A model generated the notes under the pieces. It had not been told where the DNA came from, ran no database searches, and saw only the letters and a list, made by a program, of their open reading frames with translations. Positions 1 to 14,704 of a stretch of DNA of 64,000 nucleotides are shown in pieces. The position numbers were made by a program, and so were the translations under genes. Origin of the DNA: Agrocybe praecox (Eukaryota > Basidiomycota > Agaricomycetes > Agaricales > Agrocybaceae). Every line of letters begins with the position of its first letter. The stretch's first letter is position 1. The DNA is taken from positions 806,001-870,000 of the forward strand of contig OZ024842.1 of NCBI GenBank assembly GCA_964017145.1, written 5' to 3'.

Positions 1-383
1 ACCATTACACATATGTTCTTCATCATCGGGATCTCCGGACATACTGTTTGGATTGGTAACGTAATATTTAGGTGTTTAGTTGTATGGATAGGTTCTTTAG
101 TTTGCGGTTTACTCCTCGTATTATCATTCCTCCTGCTTTGCAGACTGGGGAGCTGGTTGAGAGGTAGTTTTCAGCCGGACATCGATCCTTCTCTAGAAAA
201 TAAAGCTTGAATATTATTATTTTATAGAGATAGCGTACTCTTGTTAGCATCGTATTTCGTATACTCTTTAACACACGGAAATTGTACACTGAATTATTAT
301 GGAGGCCAAACTTGAAATTCTTGAATCATGTGATGTAAAAATAGATATTTTTCCCAAGTGGAATGAAAAAGAGTAAAAATAAA
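1..383. other. Left edge, no confident gene
   Basis: A 65-codon open frame on + (13-210) encodes a hydrophobic stretch ending in a Lys-Ala stop. It could be the last exon of a gene entering from the left, but no family is recognisable and splice-like sites inside it allow other readings. Nothing else in this stretch can be supported. Confidence 0.3.
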
Positions 384-501
384 AACCACAGCACCCAGGA
401 TTCCCGCGTGGTCCCCCACCGTGGTACTAACTAGGCGGCACTCTGCTTAACTTCGCAGATCGGACGGGATGCGGTGCTTTCAGAGTCCTATGGCCGTGGA
501 T
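384..501 (-). rRNA. 5S ribosomal RNA gene, copy 1
   Basis: This is a 118-nt sequence read on the minus strand, starting ATCCACGGCC and ending GGTGCTGTGGTT, the usual length and ends of fungal 5S rRNA. It contains the internal control region (AGTTAAGCAGAGTGCC) used by TFIIIA and RNA polymerase III. An A-rich stretch on the plus strand gives T runs just after the 3' end as a terminator. The upstream flank carries TTTCAGATAT followed by the gene start, shared with most other copies in this window. Confidence 0.97.
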
Positions 502-627
502 ATCTGAAACTATCGGATTTCGACCAGGTTACAAGTCTTGAAGCTTGGACAGTTCCTCATCTATATTTAAAGACAAAATAAGATGTTAAGAGAGTACTAT
601 TAGTGTCAAAAAAAATACAGCCCATTA

Positions 628-2228
628 TCACGGGAATGACACCTTCCCGGCCTTTGCCGCAATCTTTGCCAAGAACAAGTTCGTCCCCCCTAAAATCACT
701 AAGCGCCCATCTCCGGCAAACACCATATTAGCGACTGTGGCCCCCGTGAAGAATTTCCCAAGGAGTACACCTTGCGGAGACCATACATTGACGCCGTCTG
801 AGCATCCGGCATACACATTGCCATTGGCATCGAGCTCTATGCCATCTGGAATACCTGCATCTACGTACGCGAATACACGCCTGTTTGAGAACGCTTGAGT
901 GTTGACGTCGACATCGAACTGGTAGCTGTTTTTTATGGAAGAGGGATTGTTAGTTTATACCGAGTCATTTTCAAGTAGTGAGTGTGCGTACATGACAGCG
1001 GTTTTCGTTTGATCTATCCCTAGCGAAGTGGTAGTAGTTGAATTAGGAGTTGAAGTAGAAGCAATAAGAGCGCCAGTGTCTGATCTACAAGTTTGCATGT
1101 AGAATTTAGTAAAATGGTCCAAACATAATCTGTCGGCCCACAGTTGAAACGACGTACACATAGGCTGTTTTCCCATCCCGGGAAAAGGCGATTCCATTGC
1201 ATAGCTGGAAGTCTGTAGCGACGACCCGGACTGCACCCGTTTTTGTGTCGAGCCGATATACTTGGTTAGGAAGCTGCGGTGGTGGACGCGTCTGGAGGAG
1301 GGCTCCAAATCTAATCAAATTCGGATATACATACAATACAGTGAGCTCAGAAGAATCCTTTAAAATCATGAGAACTTATCACTCACTCAACGTCTGTAAA
1401 AAATATTGCTCCAGACACTGGATGAATCTTCACGTCATCGAGAGAGTTAAACTGGCGCCCAAAGAAATTGTCTAACAAGACAGTCACGTTATACGGCGGC
1501 TTAGGGTTCAACAGAACAACAGATGGGGGGAGTCGATCGAACCCAACCGTAACAAATACGAGCGATGACTGGGGGCCAAAAGGTCCAGCGCCGCCAGCGA
1601 CTTGTACGACAGTGTCGGGGGTGGGTATCTGAAAGGTTTATTGGTTAATACAGCAATATTGGCACATACTTTCTGTATCGAGAGAAAACGCTTACCGTCG
1701 TTGGCGGAACGTTTACAGTACCGTTCGTACCGTTAACGCTTCTCAGGGCGTGTTCGATGGCTGACATACTAATCTTGCCCAGCGAGTTTAAAGAAACGCT
1801 AGAAAAGAATACTTCGTCTGTTTGTGGTACATAAACTGGCGCTTCACGAAAAGCTGATGGATTTGTGTTATTGGTGGACACTATATTGAATGAAGGATTT
1901 GGGCCAAGAATGTCGAGAAATGCACGATCAAAGACTTGGAAAAATGGTGGTGTGGTGGAAGTTGGGTTGAATAGGTCCGTAAATGAGGAATTCCGGAAAT
2001 TAAAATTTGGCCCTAAGACGTTAATGGAAAGTGGGTCAATGAACTGGAAAGAGAGAATTAATTTTTAGGTGTGTTCGGACTAATAGTCGTAGGACGTACG
2101 ACTGATTGGGGTGGAAGGCTCCCTGGAATCCTGGAAGAATTACGAGACTCAGATTGTGCTGCTACTGCGTTGTGATCATACCACACAAAGGCAATGGCAA
2201 GTTTCACGAAGAAAGGAAAACGCATCAT
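628..2228 (-). CDS. Secreted SMP-30/gluconolactonase-like lactonohydrolase
   Basis: Six exons on the minus strand (2228-2100, 2043-1696, 1628-1387, 1310-1158, 1084-961, 918-628) join in frame to 428 aa. The N-terminus is a signal peptide (MMRFPFFVKL to AVAAQ). The body shows features of the fungal lactonohydrolase beta-propeller: an early FIDPLSINVLGPNF segment, then QFNSLDDVKIHP followed by IFFTD, then LPNQVYRLD, CNGIAFSRDG, NRRVFAYVDAG and a late DGIELDANGNVYAG metal-site-like strand. Family members hydrolyse sugar or aldonate lactones with a divalent metal. A TATA-like element lies about 35 bp before the ATG. The last intron is only 42 nt and its acceptor is the least certain boundary. Substrate cannot be told from sequence. 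Confidence 0.85.
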
Positions 2229-4056
2229 GGTTGGAGCTTGGGTCCTAACGAATAATAGGTACCTTTATATGCAAGCAATCCGGCCGAGCACTCCCCCCAA
2301 ACAAAAAAAGCCAATCCGCGATAAGCGGCCCTTCGAGCCCCCTATCTTAGAATAAGATGCTCAGGAAGGAAGAATGAGGCCCTTCTTGGGTCGCTCCTTC
2401 GAATCTTCATTAGCGCCCCTAACATCTTTAATTTAGCAATAAATATCCAACCTCGAAATTTCCTCTCATCTCGTCGCTCTTTCCTGCTCCTCGAATGCGA
2501 AAAAAATCCCCGCTCGTCTTATCGCTTTCTTGCTACTCTCGGGATCTGACAAAAAAAACGTGCCTTTCTGTGCTCCTTTACAATGTTTTTCCGGAAACCA
2601 CGGCCACTCTGCGGCTCGCTACGCCAGGTTTCATTAGTATATTGCGCCACTACGAAACACGGCGGTGAGTACTCGCTAATCTGGGGGTGTTCACGTTAAA
2701 TGGTGATTTTATCATACATATATATATATTGTCACATTTAATATGCTCAATCTCTGAAGCTGCAGGAAGGATACTTCAAGACCCTGGCCGCTCATTGGTG
2801 CGTTGAGCGGCACAGGTACAATAGTCAATTGCAATCAATGAGAAAAATAGGTCTCTATTTTGAAGCTTACGCCCAGCAGGAATGCTCACAGTATATCCTC
2901 CGTCTCTCTCTCTATTTTGAATGGTTTGTGAGCCGGTGCTCAGGAACATGGTGTGTCTCTCGCCGTCAAACTCGGGAGGCCCCTGTTTCTCCGTTATCGT
3001 CGTTCTCTCCAATATATTATTGCCATTCAAAATATTGTTTATGAGCAGCTCAATTGAGATTATAATACCGTAAACATCTTCAAGTGTTACTGTATATTGC
3101 ATTTGTTCAATAAATTCCCTGTATCTGGATATCTACGTCGAAAACCTTGGGAAAAATAAAGTAAGAGATTAGGCATCGAGTTTGTTTTCAGGTCTGATTC
3201 GTAAAGAGGGTAGCACTGGCCAGTAACGGTCCAGATTCCAGAACAGGGAACTGTTTTCAGAGAATCTATCGTGTATCAAGGGCTGAGGGGGGCTCACTCC
3301 CGGAATTCTCTCTCGTCGTCACCGGTAAGAGAATATCCTTTTACACATCTCATCCTGGATTAATCCGAGAGTGACTACCAGCCCACATGTTTTTATTCCT
3401 AAGAGATTGGATTTATTATGGAAAAATGTGGGTATTGTAGGAAATGAGGGACATGGGGCTAGTCAACTGGTTATTGCTGTTTGCATAGTTGGCACGACTC
3501 GTAAGCGGGGGTTTCGAGCCTGGAATGGTGGCCACAGCACCACGCATGAGATCCGTTAGTTCATGAGCCGAAACCAAAAAATCCAGTCGCGGGTGAGCTG
3601 GCATCTTCCAACCCTCGTAGCACGCTCATTTTTTGCCGTATCTTGACGACTTTTATATGTTTGGAATTGTCTTAACGTGTGGTTTCTGGAAATATATATA
3701 CAAACTCTCGATAACGTAGGGTAACCAAACCCCCATCAAATAAGTGTGCTGACGAAGGAAAGGCTGGCAGGGTCCTGGCCATTTGTTCTGCTCTACTGTC
3801 ATCTAAGTTACATCTTCGTTGTGCAGAAGAGGGTGACTATATCTCCTCAAATGAGAAAATCTGTTAATTTTATCTGCCTATCAGCTACCCACACACCAGG
3901 TGAGATCCGAGAAATTGGCACTGCGATTATAAGCAATGAATTATTGAAACATTACTCGAGTATAGCGGCGGAGGACTCCGATAATCTATAAATAATATAG
4001 CCAATAAAAATAGATTTCCTGCTTGAAGTTGGATGGGAAAATGATTAAGAATAAAA
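2229..4056. other. AT-rich intergenic stretch with one unidentified open frame
   Basis: The first 60 bp hold the lactonohydrolase promoter. A minus-strand open frame at 3102-2776 (about 108 codons) has a protein-like section (GPPEFDGERHTMF, then GGYTVSIPAG) that runs into a GTAAGC donor, so it may be one exon of an unknown gene or of a relic. No start, partner exon or family could be established. The remainder (3110-4056) shows no coding pattern. Confidence 0.3.
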
Positions 4057-4174
4057 AACCACAGCACCCAGGATTCCCGCGTGGTCCCCCACCGTGGTAC
4101 TAACTAGGCGGCACTCTGCTTAACTTCGCAGATCGGACGGGATGCGGTGCTTTCAGAGTCCTATGGCCGTGGAT
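4057..4174 (-). rRNA. 5S ribosomal RNA gene, copy 2
   Basis: A 118-nt minus-strand copy identical to copy 1 by eye. Its 3' flank (plus-strand 4005-4056) resembles that of copy 4, with a shared TTGAAGTT.GATGGGAAAA stretch. Its 5' flank resembles that of copies 1 and 3. Confidence 0.97.
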
Positions 4175-4385
4175 ACCTGAAACTATCAGATTTCGACCAG
4201 ATCCTAACATGTTACATGTTACAAGTCGAGTAATTGCTACAGTAAAGCCTACTGAAAACATTTAGATCCTGAAGGCCTGAATTGGCACTTGAACTTGATG
4301 TTTGAGAATCTTATTTTTCGATAATATGGAAATTCAACAAATATTCGGTCGTCACGTGCTAGATATTGGGGTGGGAAAAAGTTTC

Positions 4386-5345
4386 AGCAATTTCAACTTA
4401 CCACAACAAAGCATTTCTTTTTCTTCGTTTATTCCATTCTTTGTTCGTCCATTTTTGCCCACTCTCGTCTCGAGCCTCATGTTCATGCCAACTCCTAAGT
4501 TGAGCCAGACTAGGGTTACGAATACTACTGCTATAGGGGTTTCTATCAATCTCGGGAATAATCTGGTCGTTCCTATTGGTTCTTGGCCTGTGCAATCTCA
4601 AGGGCTGACGTCCCGGGAACTCTCCATACGCCATGTGGCTCGAGAAGGTCTCTTTCTGTGGGAATGAAGTCAAACATCCATTGTATAGGCGCTGATGCTA
4701 CTGTCAAACGACACAGATTTTCAGTCTAGGACTCGCGTTTTCATACTCCTGAATGTCGTGTATCTGAGTTTCGTCGGTAATGTCTGTGAACAGTTTCTTC
4801 CGTCGATAGCCTGTATGGATCACATCGTTCTCAAAGATCTATCCTCTAAGTTCCGAGGACCTTTTGGACGATGGACCTGCGCTGCAAATTACTTAGAATC
4901 GAGGACAAGAGCAGAGTCCTCCCGCATTACACGCGTATTTGGGCATTGATCTGTGGTCTAAAAGGATTACAGACTCTTCGTATGAGGCTCTTTCTAACGA
5001 CGGCTAGCATGTAGAAGGGAAAATATGCCTTCTTAAATCAGTGTAGAATGATCGATCGTGAGAAATAAAGCAAGTTGACTTGTACTTTAAACCTCGAAGG
5101 CTTCCGTGACATAACCCCTAGAACATAATCTGAATTGTCGTCGTGTAGGGGGTGCGAGGCTCTTTGTATTAGTCTTCCTGTTCTATTCACATCATCTGCC
5201 CAAGAGGGAGGCACTGCGCTATTTTTGTAGGCCTCCGGACTCTTTCGTGTGTCTATGTTTCTACTCTTTGGTGAAGGACTAAGCTCCTGAACTATGGTTT
5301 TTCGATATTGAAAGAGGGAAATAAACAGATCGTCAAGTATATAAG
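4386..5345 (-). pseudogene. Unidentified minus-strand coding traces, probable gene remnant
   Basis: Several open segments on the minus strand read like protein but do not join cleanly. One is about 95 codons just left of the peroxidase promoter (5345-5060, no ATG; includes SWADDVNRTGRLIQRASHP). Others are near 4840-4710 (HTGYRRKKLFTDITDE), near 4680-4590 (DFIPTERDLLEPHGVW) and a hydrophobic segment near 4550-4400 (TPIAVVFVTLVWLNLGV). Stops and phase breaks between them suggest a decayed or 5'-truncated multi-exon membrane protein. I do not recognise the family. Confidence 0.3.
5338..5345 (+). promoter_or_regulatory. TATA box of the peroxidase gene
   Basis: TATATAAG about 70 bp before the ATG at 5412. 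Confidence 0.6.
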
Positions 5346-5411
5346 CTCGTAATTTTCATCGAGTTGAAGAACAAGTCCTCCTTGACTTTTTACCAAGCTC
5401 TCTACGGTGAC

Positions 5412-7125
<1,714 letters not shown>

Positions 7126-7462
7126 ATTGACAAAGCTGAGGCGGCTTGATTTTGGATGATGCCAATAATCGGTTTTCGTTATTGATATATAAACCCGTGG
7201 ATTAGAGATTGCTACTATGTATACCTGTCAGGTTTCTTTTTGAATGAAATATTGAATCTAATTTTCTCTACGAACTTATTTCATTGAAGAGCTGGAAATG
7301 TATGTTTCTTTTTGCTTGGGTTGAGGAAGTGTAAGTATTGTGAGTGCGCTTATCACTCGAAGCCGACTTGAGTCATTGTCTGCATACAGTCTATGCTACT
7401 ACTATAGAGTAGAAAAAATCTCCAAAAGATTGGAACCTGATTGAAATCCGATATTTTCAGGT
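7126..7462. other. Peroxidase 3' flank and 5S upstream flank
   Basis: No gene seen. The right end (about 7425-7462) contains the motif CGATATTTTCAG directly before the 5S start, part of the flank conserved with 5S copies 1 and 2. Confidence 0.5.
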
Positions 7463-7580
7463 ATCCACGGCCATAGGACTTTGAAAGCACCGCATCCCGT
7501 CTGATCTGCGAAGTTAAGCAGAGTGCCGCCCAGTTAGTACCACGGTGGGGGACCACGCGGGAATCCTGGGTGCTGTGGTT
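7463..7580 (+). rRNA. 5S ribosomal RNA gene, copy 3 (variant)
   Basis: A 118-nt plus-strand copy that differs from the other copies at three places I can see: GGACTTTGAAAGC for GGACTCTGAAAGC, CGTCTGATC for CGTCCGATC, and GCCGCCCAGTT for GCCGCCTAGTT (the last shared with copy 6). It is followed at once by a T run, the expected Pol III terminator. The substitutions may mark a diverging or less used copy. Confidence 0.95.
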
Positions 7581-8194
7581 TTTATTTTTATGAGCCCTTC
7601 AATTTTACTTCCTGTTTTTTTTTTCTTTCTTTTTCGCACGTGTGCTATTTTTAGATCATCACAAAGTACTATATTCTTTTTCTATCATATACATCGGAGT
7701 CAAAAACGGAAGGATCAAGTAGAAACACTTATGTTGTCTCTGCAGTAAATGTGTACAGATAAATCTTTCTGCCCTTCGGTCACTTTCCGTTGACTTTCTG
7801 ACTGTCCTGGTCTAACTCGAGTGGCTGTGCACCTGACGTGACTTACCCTTTACCGCCATGCCCACGTGCGTTGATCCTATGTTGTTCACCAAACATAGAT
7901 TTGTTCCTGGTGTTCCTGGCCGTCTATGTATTACTCCCGGCCGAAGGACTAATAGAGCCGCTGAACTCGAGCTGCAGTTTCATTCTCTTTGTTCAACAAC
8001 TTTGTTCATCTTTCCTGGGGTTACAAAAGGGACTATTTGAAGTTTCTGTGAGTCTCGCTCTTTCATATGGGTTAAGTCTGTTCTCACGTATCTATGTAGA
8101 TAGTCATTGCCCAACTCTGAGCAGCGAGCGGGTCAGGGCCACTGGCCAGGACTCTTTTTGAGGTTACTTTTTGCCAGCGACGATTTGGTCACCG
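7581..8194. other. Promoter region of the acyltransferase-like gene
   Basis: About 600 bp between a 5S gene and a membrane-protein gene. Open frames here (7838-8161 and 7858-8040) are low in coding character and overlap each other; I see no supported gene. Confidence 0.4.
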
Positions 8195-11100
8195 ATGCAT
8201 GAGGTTGTTGGTATTCACGATGTTTTGAAGGTCATCGATGAACAAGAAGAATGGGAGCAATCACGCATAGTTACAGCTCACTCCGGTGTAAAGGGAATCA
8301 ACGGGGAAGAAGATGGCGAATGGGTGGCCAGAATGGACCAGAAGCACGATGGATTGAAAAAACGATATTCGCCTCAAAGCCGGGGACCAGAACTAGATAA
8401 CCTGCGCAACATCATGATCATAATCCTTATTTTCCACAACTCGATCCTCGAAACTATCACCAGCTATTCAGAAGATGTCGAAAAGAAATATCCCAAACAA
8501 TTCGTCTTTCTTTCTCTCGTTTCAGGCGTCTACCGCACCGTTGCTGTCAGCTTGTTCTTCTACATATCTGGTCAGGCTTCGTGGATCTGCCTCGTTATCC
8601 ACGCCAGCTCGACTCACCAGTTCCTCCTAAAGAAGATTTGGAGAACAATGTGGTTCTCAGCGAGCTGTTACGCGGTCTCACTAGGCACGCAGTACGTGTA
8701 TGGACCATGGCCGACAGAATTGACAAATTCAGGAATGTCATATTATGCCACCCAAGCTGGGAAGAATTTAATGCTGCAGGGACCCATCTACTACGCTGGA
8801 GCGCTTCTGCTTTTTGATTTCTCCTTCATACTTTGCAGATACCTCCACAGACGCTACTGGCGCGTCAACCTCGTCGAAAGGTTCATTGGTACCGAAACTC
8901 GATTCAAAACCGTGGATTGGATCATACTCGTATTCCTCATATCATTCGTAATGTTCGTCCTATCAGGGATGATTAACCCACCCGCTCGACTCACCTATAT
9001 CCCAGTTGACGCACATTTTCCTTTCACTTACATCCTCGCCTATGCTGCTGCCGTTAATAACTCCGTTCTACAGAAAGTTTGGTTGAAGACCCACCTGCGA
9101 CGAGCCAGCCCGCGCATTTTCGTATTATTAGTCGTCTGGAGTCTTTTTTTCGCATTCGGGACACTCTTTGTGCTTTATCGATACTTCCCCACCCTCGTGT
9201 TGGGATACATTTCCGTCAAGTCGGCACCCCACCAAACTATGGAGGTTTTAACGCCTCCCGCTCTGTCAATGGCCACCAGACTCTTTGCCATGTGGATAAT
9301 AAACACTCATAACACGGTCTTGAAGGTGGTCGTTTCTTGCATGTACACTGGACTTAAGTGGATTATGAAGAAGGACTTTGGGATTCTTTCAGCGTATATG
9401 TATCTGCAAACTATGATTCACATGTTCTTCGTCATTGGATTTGCACGACATTCGTCCTGGACTGGCGGTCCCATTATGCGGTTCGTTTTCGTAGGGTCGA
9501 GTTCTATCCTTTGTGGATGGATTGTTACCCTGGTGCCGGTAATAATCTGGAGACTTATCACCATGAAGGATATTCCGTCTGAGGGCGAAGAGAAGCAACA
9601 GTTGACGGAGGAGACAGCGAGCAGTGAGAACAAAACCGAGCATGGGAAAGTGGTCGATTCAGAGTCGACTGTAACTGAACTGCAAACTTATTCGGTCGAT
9701 GGCGTCGTCGTATCAGAAAAGCCTGTAATTGTCATGGAGTCTGTGGAGACAGCGACGCTACCCGCAAATGTGCAGGAACCTCCAGAGCAGGGCATCCCAA
9801 GAGTCAAAGATTCGAGAGCATTGTCATCGGAGGGACCTCGTCTTGAGGATCACAACAGAGTATCAGAGAAAAAGGGTCTGGACGTAGCGCAAGACTATCC
9901 GAAGCCGGATGAAGGGGAAGCTGACGCCCGTGGCGAAGGCTCAGAAGATAGCGAACAACAGGAACCACTACTTGAAGGCAAAAGATCCGAGGGACACGAC
10001 GTCGCCCATGGAGAAAAGCGGGCTCTCATCCTCGACGTCACGCGGGCTTTCTTCATAATGATTTTAATTTTGCAGACCACAATCGCACGCATCGACGGGA
10101 GCATCGCAGAAGGTGGTATGAAAACCACGTCACCAAAGTTGTTCGTAGCTTTGTCCTTCTTCAAAGCTTTCTATCAGACTGTCTCCATCCCCTCGTTTTA
10201 CCTGATTTCTGGCGTTTCATCGTACATCTGCATGTCCACGGATCACAGGAAGACACCCTCTCGTTTCATTTGGAAGAGGATATTGCAGTTGTTTTTGGTG
10301 ACGTATGTTGGGATGAACATGGATTGGGCTGCACGTCGGTTCAATGGAATGTCGCCTGTGGAAGGACCCAAAGGTGCTCGTGCAGAAAGGGGGGGCGAGA
10401 AATTAACGCTGTTCCCAGCCATCACCTACTTGATGTTGCTCGTCCCACTCGACTTTGGCTATTGGCTCCTGCGAACAGCAACCCATAAATCGCAGTACCT
10501 AACACGACTTTTCGTATCGCGCAAACGCTATTTCACAATTCAAGTGATGTTATTAGTTGTCCAACTCGTCTATGCCTCGTTTACACTAGGAGGTCATGAT
10601 TTCTTCATGGCGGCGACATGGAACCTCGATGCTCAGTTCCCTCTGTCATATATCATTGCGTATAGTGTGGGTGTGAATATTTCATACCTTGCACCATACC
10701 TCGCTCGCTCGAGACGAAGGATCGTCATAACAGCGATACTGCGCGTTCTCGTTACGTCCGCAGCGCTCTCCGTTCTTTACTTCCGCATCTCTCCCGTCCA
10801 ACTTCCAGAATACCTCAGTCCAACTTCCCTCCCGCACCGTATAATGGACGCAGGAGCATCTAGAGACAGCCGTGTCGCCGTATTCTTATTCGAATGTTGG
10901 TCCATGGCTACATTCTTATTGCTCGCCGAGAGCGTAGCATCTTTCCTGCTGTCGACGGACCAATCAGAACTACTATCCGGATACCCGCAATGGCTGCTGT
11001 TTCTCGTGCGCAACGCGAAATGGTTCTCGTTCATCCATGCCTCGTTTGTCGTTGTTCTGGTTTATCACACCAGCAGCATTGGCGACCTTTCCGTTAGGAT

Positions 11101-11251
11101 TCCATTTGTAGCTGTCGGTTCGGTTGTTTGCGTCTCGGTGGTGATGCTTCTCGTTTCGTGGATTCTTGCTTTGCAGCGTACGAAGGCGGTGCTGAATTGG
11201 ATTGTGGAGAAATTGATAGGTCGCCATGTTGCGCGTATTTTCATGGTTTAA
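8195..11251 (+). CDS. Double-domain acyltransferase-3-like multi-pass membrane protein
   Basis: Single-exon gene of 1018 aa. The open frame extends to a TTG at 8171, but the first ATG is at 8195 (MHEVVGIHDVL). It has two similar membrane halves, roughly residues 65-460 and 620-1010, joined by a charged, Glu-rich cytosolic-type linker. Each half resembles the AT3 family (OafA/OpgC type). The first has LRNIMIIILIFHN (Arg to His, one residue shorter than the bacterial R-X10-H signature), LFFYISGQAS and FLLKKIWRTMW. The second has DVTRAFFIMILILQT, FYLISGVSSY and FIWKRILQLF. In the second half the catalytic-type His is Gln, so it may be non-catalytic. AT3 proteins move acyl groups onto carbohydrates or lipids across a membrane; substrate unknown. 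It is a close paralogue of the transposon-interrupted gene at 26.9-44.0 kb. Confidence 0.7.
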   Translation: MHEVVGIHDVLKVIDEQEEWEQSRIVTAHSGVKGINGEEDGEWVARMDQKHDGLKKRYSPQSRGPELDNLRNIMIIILIFHNSILETITSYSEDVEKKYPKQFVFLSLVSGVYRTVAVSLFFYISGQASWICLVIHASSTHQFLLKKIWRTMWFSASCYAVSLGTQYVYGPWPTELTNSGMSYYATQAGKNLMLQGPIYYAGALLLFDFSFILCRYLHRRYWRVNLVERFIGTETRFKTVDWIILVFLISFVMFVLSGMINPPARLTYIPVDAHFPFTYILAYAAAVNNSVLQKVWLKTHLRRASPRIFVLLVVWSLFFAFGTLFVLYRYFPTLVLGYISVKSAPHQTMEVLTPPALSMATRLFAMWIINTHNTVLKVVVSCMYTGLKWIMKKDFGILSAYMYLQTMIHMFFVIGFARHSSWTGGPIMRFVFVGSSSILCGWIVTLVPVIIWRLITMKDIPSEGEEKQQLTEETASSENKTEHGKVVDSESTVTELQTYSVDGVVVSEKPVIVMESVETATLPANVQEPPEQGIPRVKDSRALSSEGPRLEDHNRVSEKKGLDVAQDYPKPDEGEADARGEGSEDSEQQEPLLEGKRSEGHDVAHGEKRALILDVTRAFFIMILILQTTIARIDGSIAEGGMKTTSPKLFVALSFFKAFYQTVSIPSFYLISGVSSYICMSTDHRKTPSRFIWKRILQLFLVTYVGMNMDWAARRFNGMSPVEGPKGARAERGGEKLTLFPAITYLMLLVPLDFGYWLLRTATHKSQYLTRLFVSRKRYFTIQVMLLVVQLVYASFTLGGHDFFMAATWNLDAQFPLSYIIAYSVGVNISYLAPYLARSRRRIVITAILRVLVTSAALSVLYFRISPVQLPEYLSPTSLPHRIMDAGASRDSRVAVFLFECWSMATFLLLAESVASFLLSTDQSELLSGYPQWLLFLVRNAKWFSFIHASFVVVLVYHTSSIGDLSVRIPFVAVGSVVCVSVVMLLVSWILALQRTKAVLNWIVEKLIGRHVARIFMV

Positions 11252-11677
11252 TTGCTGCATCATAGAATTGTACTGTTCTTATTTTTTAAACATGTTTTAC
11301 CCCACGCTTTTTCGTTTTATTTATCACTTACTGTTATTTATACACCGATCGTTACTCATATATACCAATGTTGGGATTTTGACGAAATTCAATGGATTGA
11401 CGAAGGAGATCAGCTATGTCTGGTAATACTAGTCACAATATTCTTGCCCATATCATCGGCCGAACAACGATCCACGATTGACATGCTGGGCTTACACGGA
11501 GAGAGAATAAACATATTTACTGAGCTGTACGATTCCCTCTAGAACCACTGTATGAGACACATAAGTATATGATAGAAAATACCGATGTACTTCAAGTTCA
11601 CTATGTTCTAAACATAGTTTATTCAATAAAAATAGAACTCCCAGTTGAAGTTAGATGGGAAAAAAAGTAAGAATAAA
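11252..11677. other. 3' flank, no gene
   Basis: Untranslated tail of the acyltransferase-like gene followed by a stretch (11620-11677) similar to the 3' flank of 5S copy 2. No coding sequence supported. Confidence 0.4.
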
Positions 11678-11795
11678 AACCACAGCACCCAGGATTCCCG
11701 CGTGGTCCCCCACCGTGGTACTAACTAGGCGGCACTCTGCTTAACTTCGCAGATCGGACGGGATGCGGTGCTTTCAGAGTCCTATGGCCGTGGAT
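11678..11795 (-). rRNA. 5S ribosomal RNA gene, copy 4
   Basis: A 118-nt minus-strand copy with the same internal sequence as copies 1 and 2. Its upstream flank differs (no TTTCAGATAT before the start), unlike the other five copies. Confidence 0.97.
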
Positions 11796-12395
11796 ATGTG
11801 GAAGTATGCCATATGCTCTATATACTAATCTTTCAAAGTATTTTCTGTAGTAGTAGATATATCTTTAGTGCTCCAGAAGCATCACAGAAGAGTATCTATT
11901 GCATCTCTGCAAGCCAACTTCAGAAAGAGAGTTATTTTGGACATTTGGCTATATTTTTTGAGGTGGGTTCGTCGCTGTTCGTGTTCGCAGTTATTCGAAT
12001 TACCCGTCCCTCTATCTCATACTATCATTGGTGACAGAAAGAAGTAGTCGTATCCCTCGTCTACCGTGTCGCGTGCGTGCCACGATGCCTCTTTCAGTCA
12101 TGGCTTCCACCAACTTCGACAGTGCAACGACAGCAGTGCAGAAGAGAAAAATACTTAGTAGTCTGAGTCTTGGTCTGAGTACTGCCGCCCATCCATAAGT
12201 ACTGGTGTAAGTGGTAAACTTGGACCTAATTCTCTGATATTCTATGTAAAATCTGGACGCCATGAAGAGCAGGCAAACAGAGTGGTTTCCACTGTCGAGT
12301 CTCGACATCAATGACCGTGAGAAAAGGGCAATTACATATTTCTTTCACGTGACAGATCGATTTCCAATTATGACTCGTCGTGACCAAAAAACTTT
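11796..12395. other. Intergenic, upstream of lysyl-tRNA synthetase
   Basis: No supported gene. A 99-codon minus-strand frame (12311-12012) lacks recognisable features and looks like chance. The last 100 bp are presumably the promoter and 5' UTR of the synthetase gene. Confidence 0.35.

Positions 12396-14704
<2,309 letters not shown>

Noticed and set aside
955..1308. 117-codon minus-strand frame as a separate gene
   Set aside because: It runs through exons 4-5 and intron 4 of the lactonohydrolase in a mixed frame; the spliced model explains it.
7353..7556. Open frames overlapping the 5S genes (for example 7556-7353 and 54367-54549)
   Set aside because: They read through structured rRNA sequence and its antisense, with no coding support.
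8171..8194. Start of the acyltransferase-like protein at 8171
   Set aside because: That codon is TTG; the first ATG in frame is at 8195.
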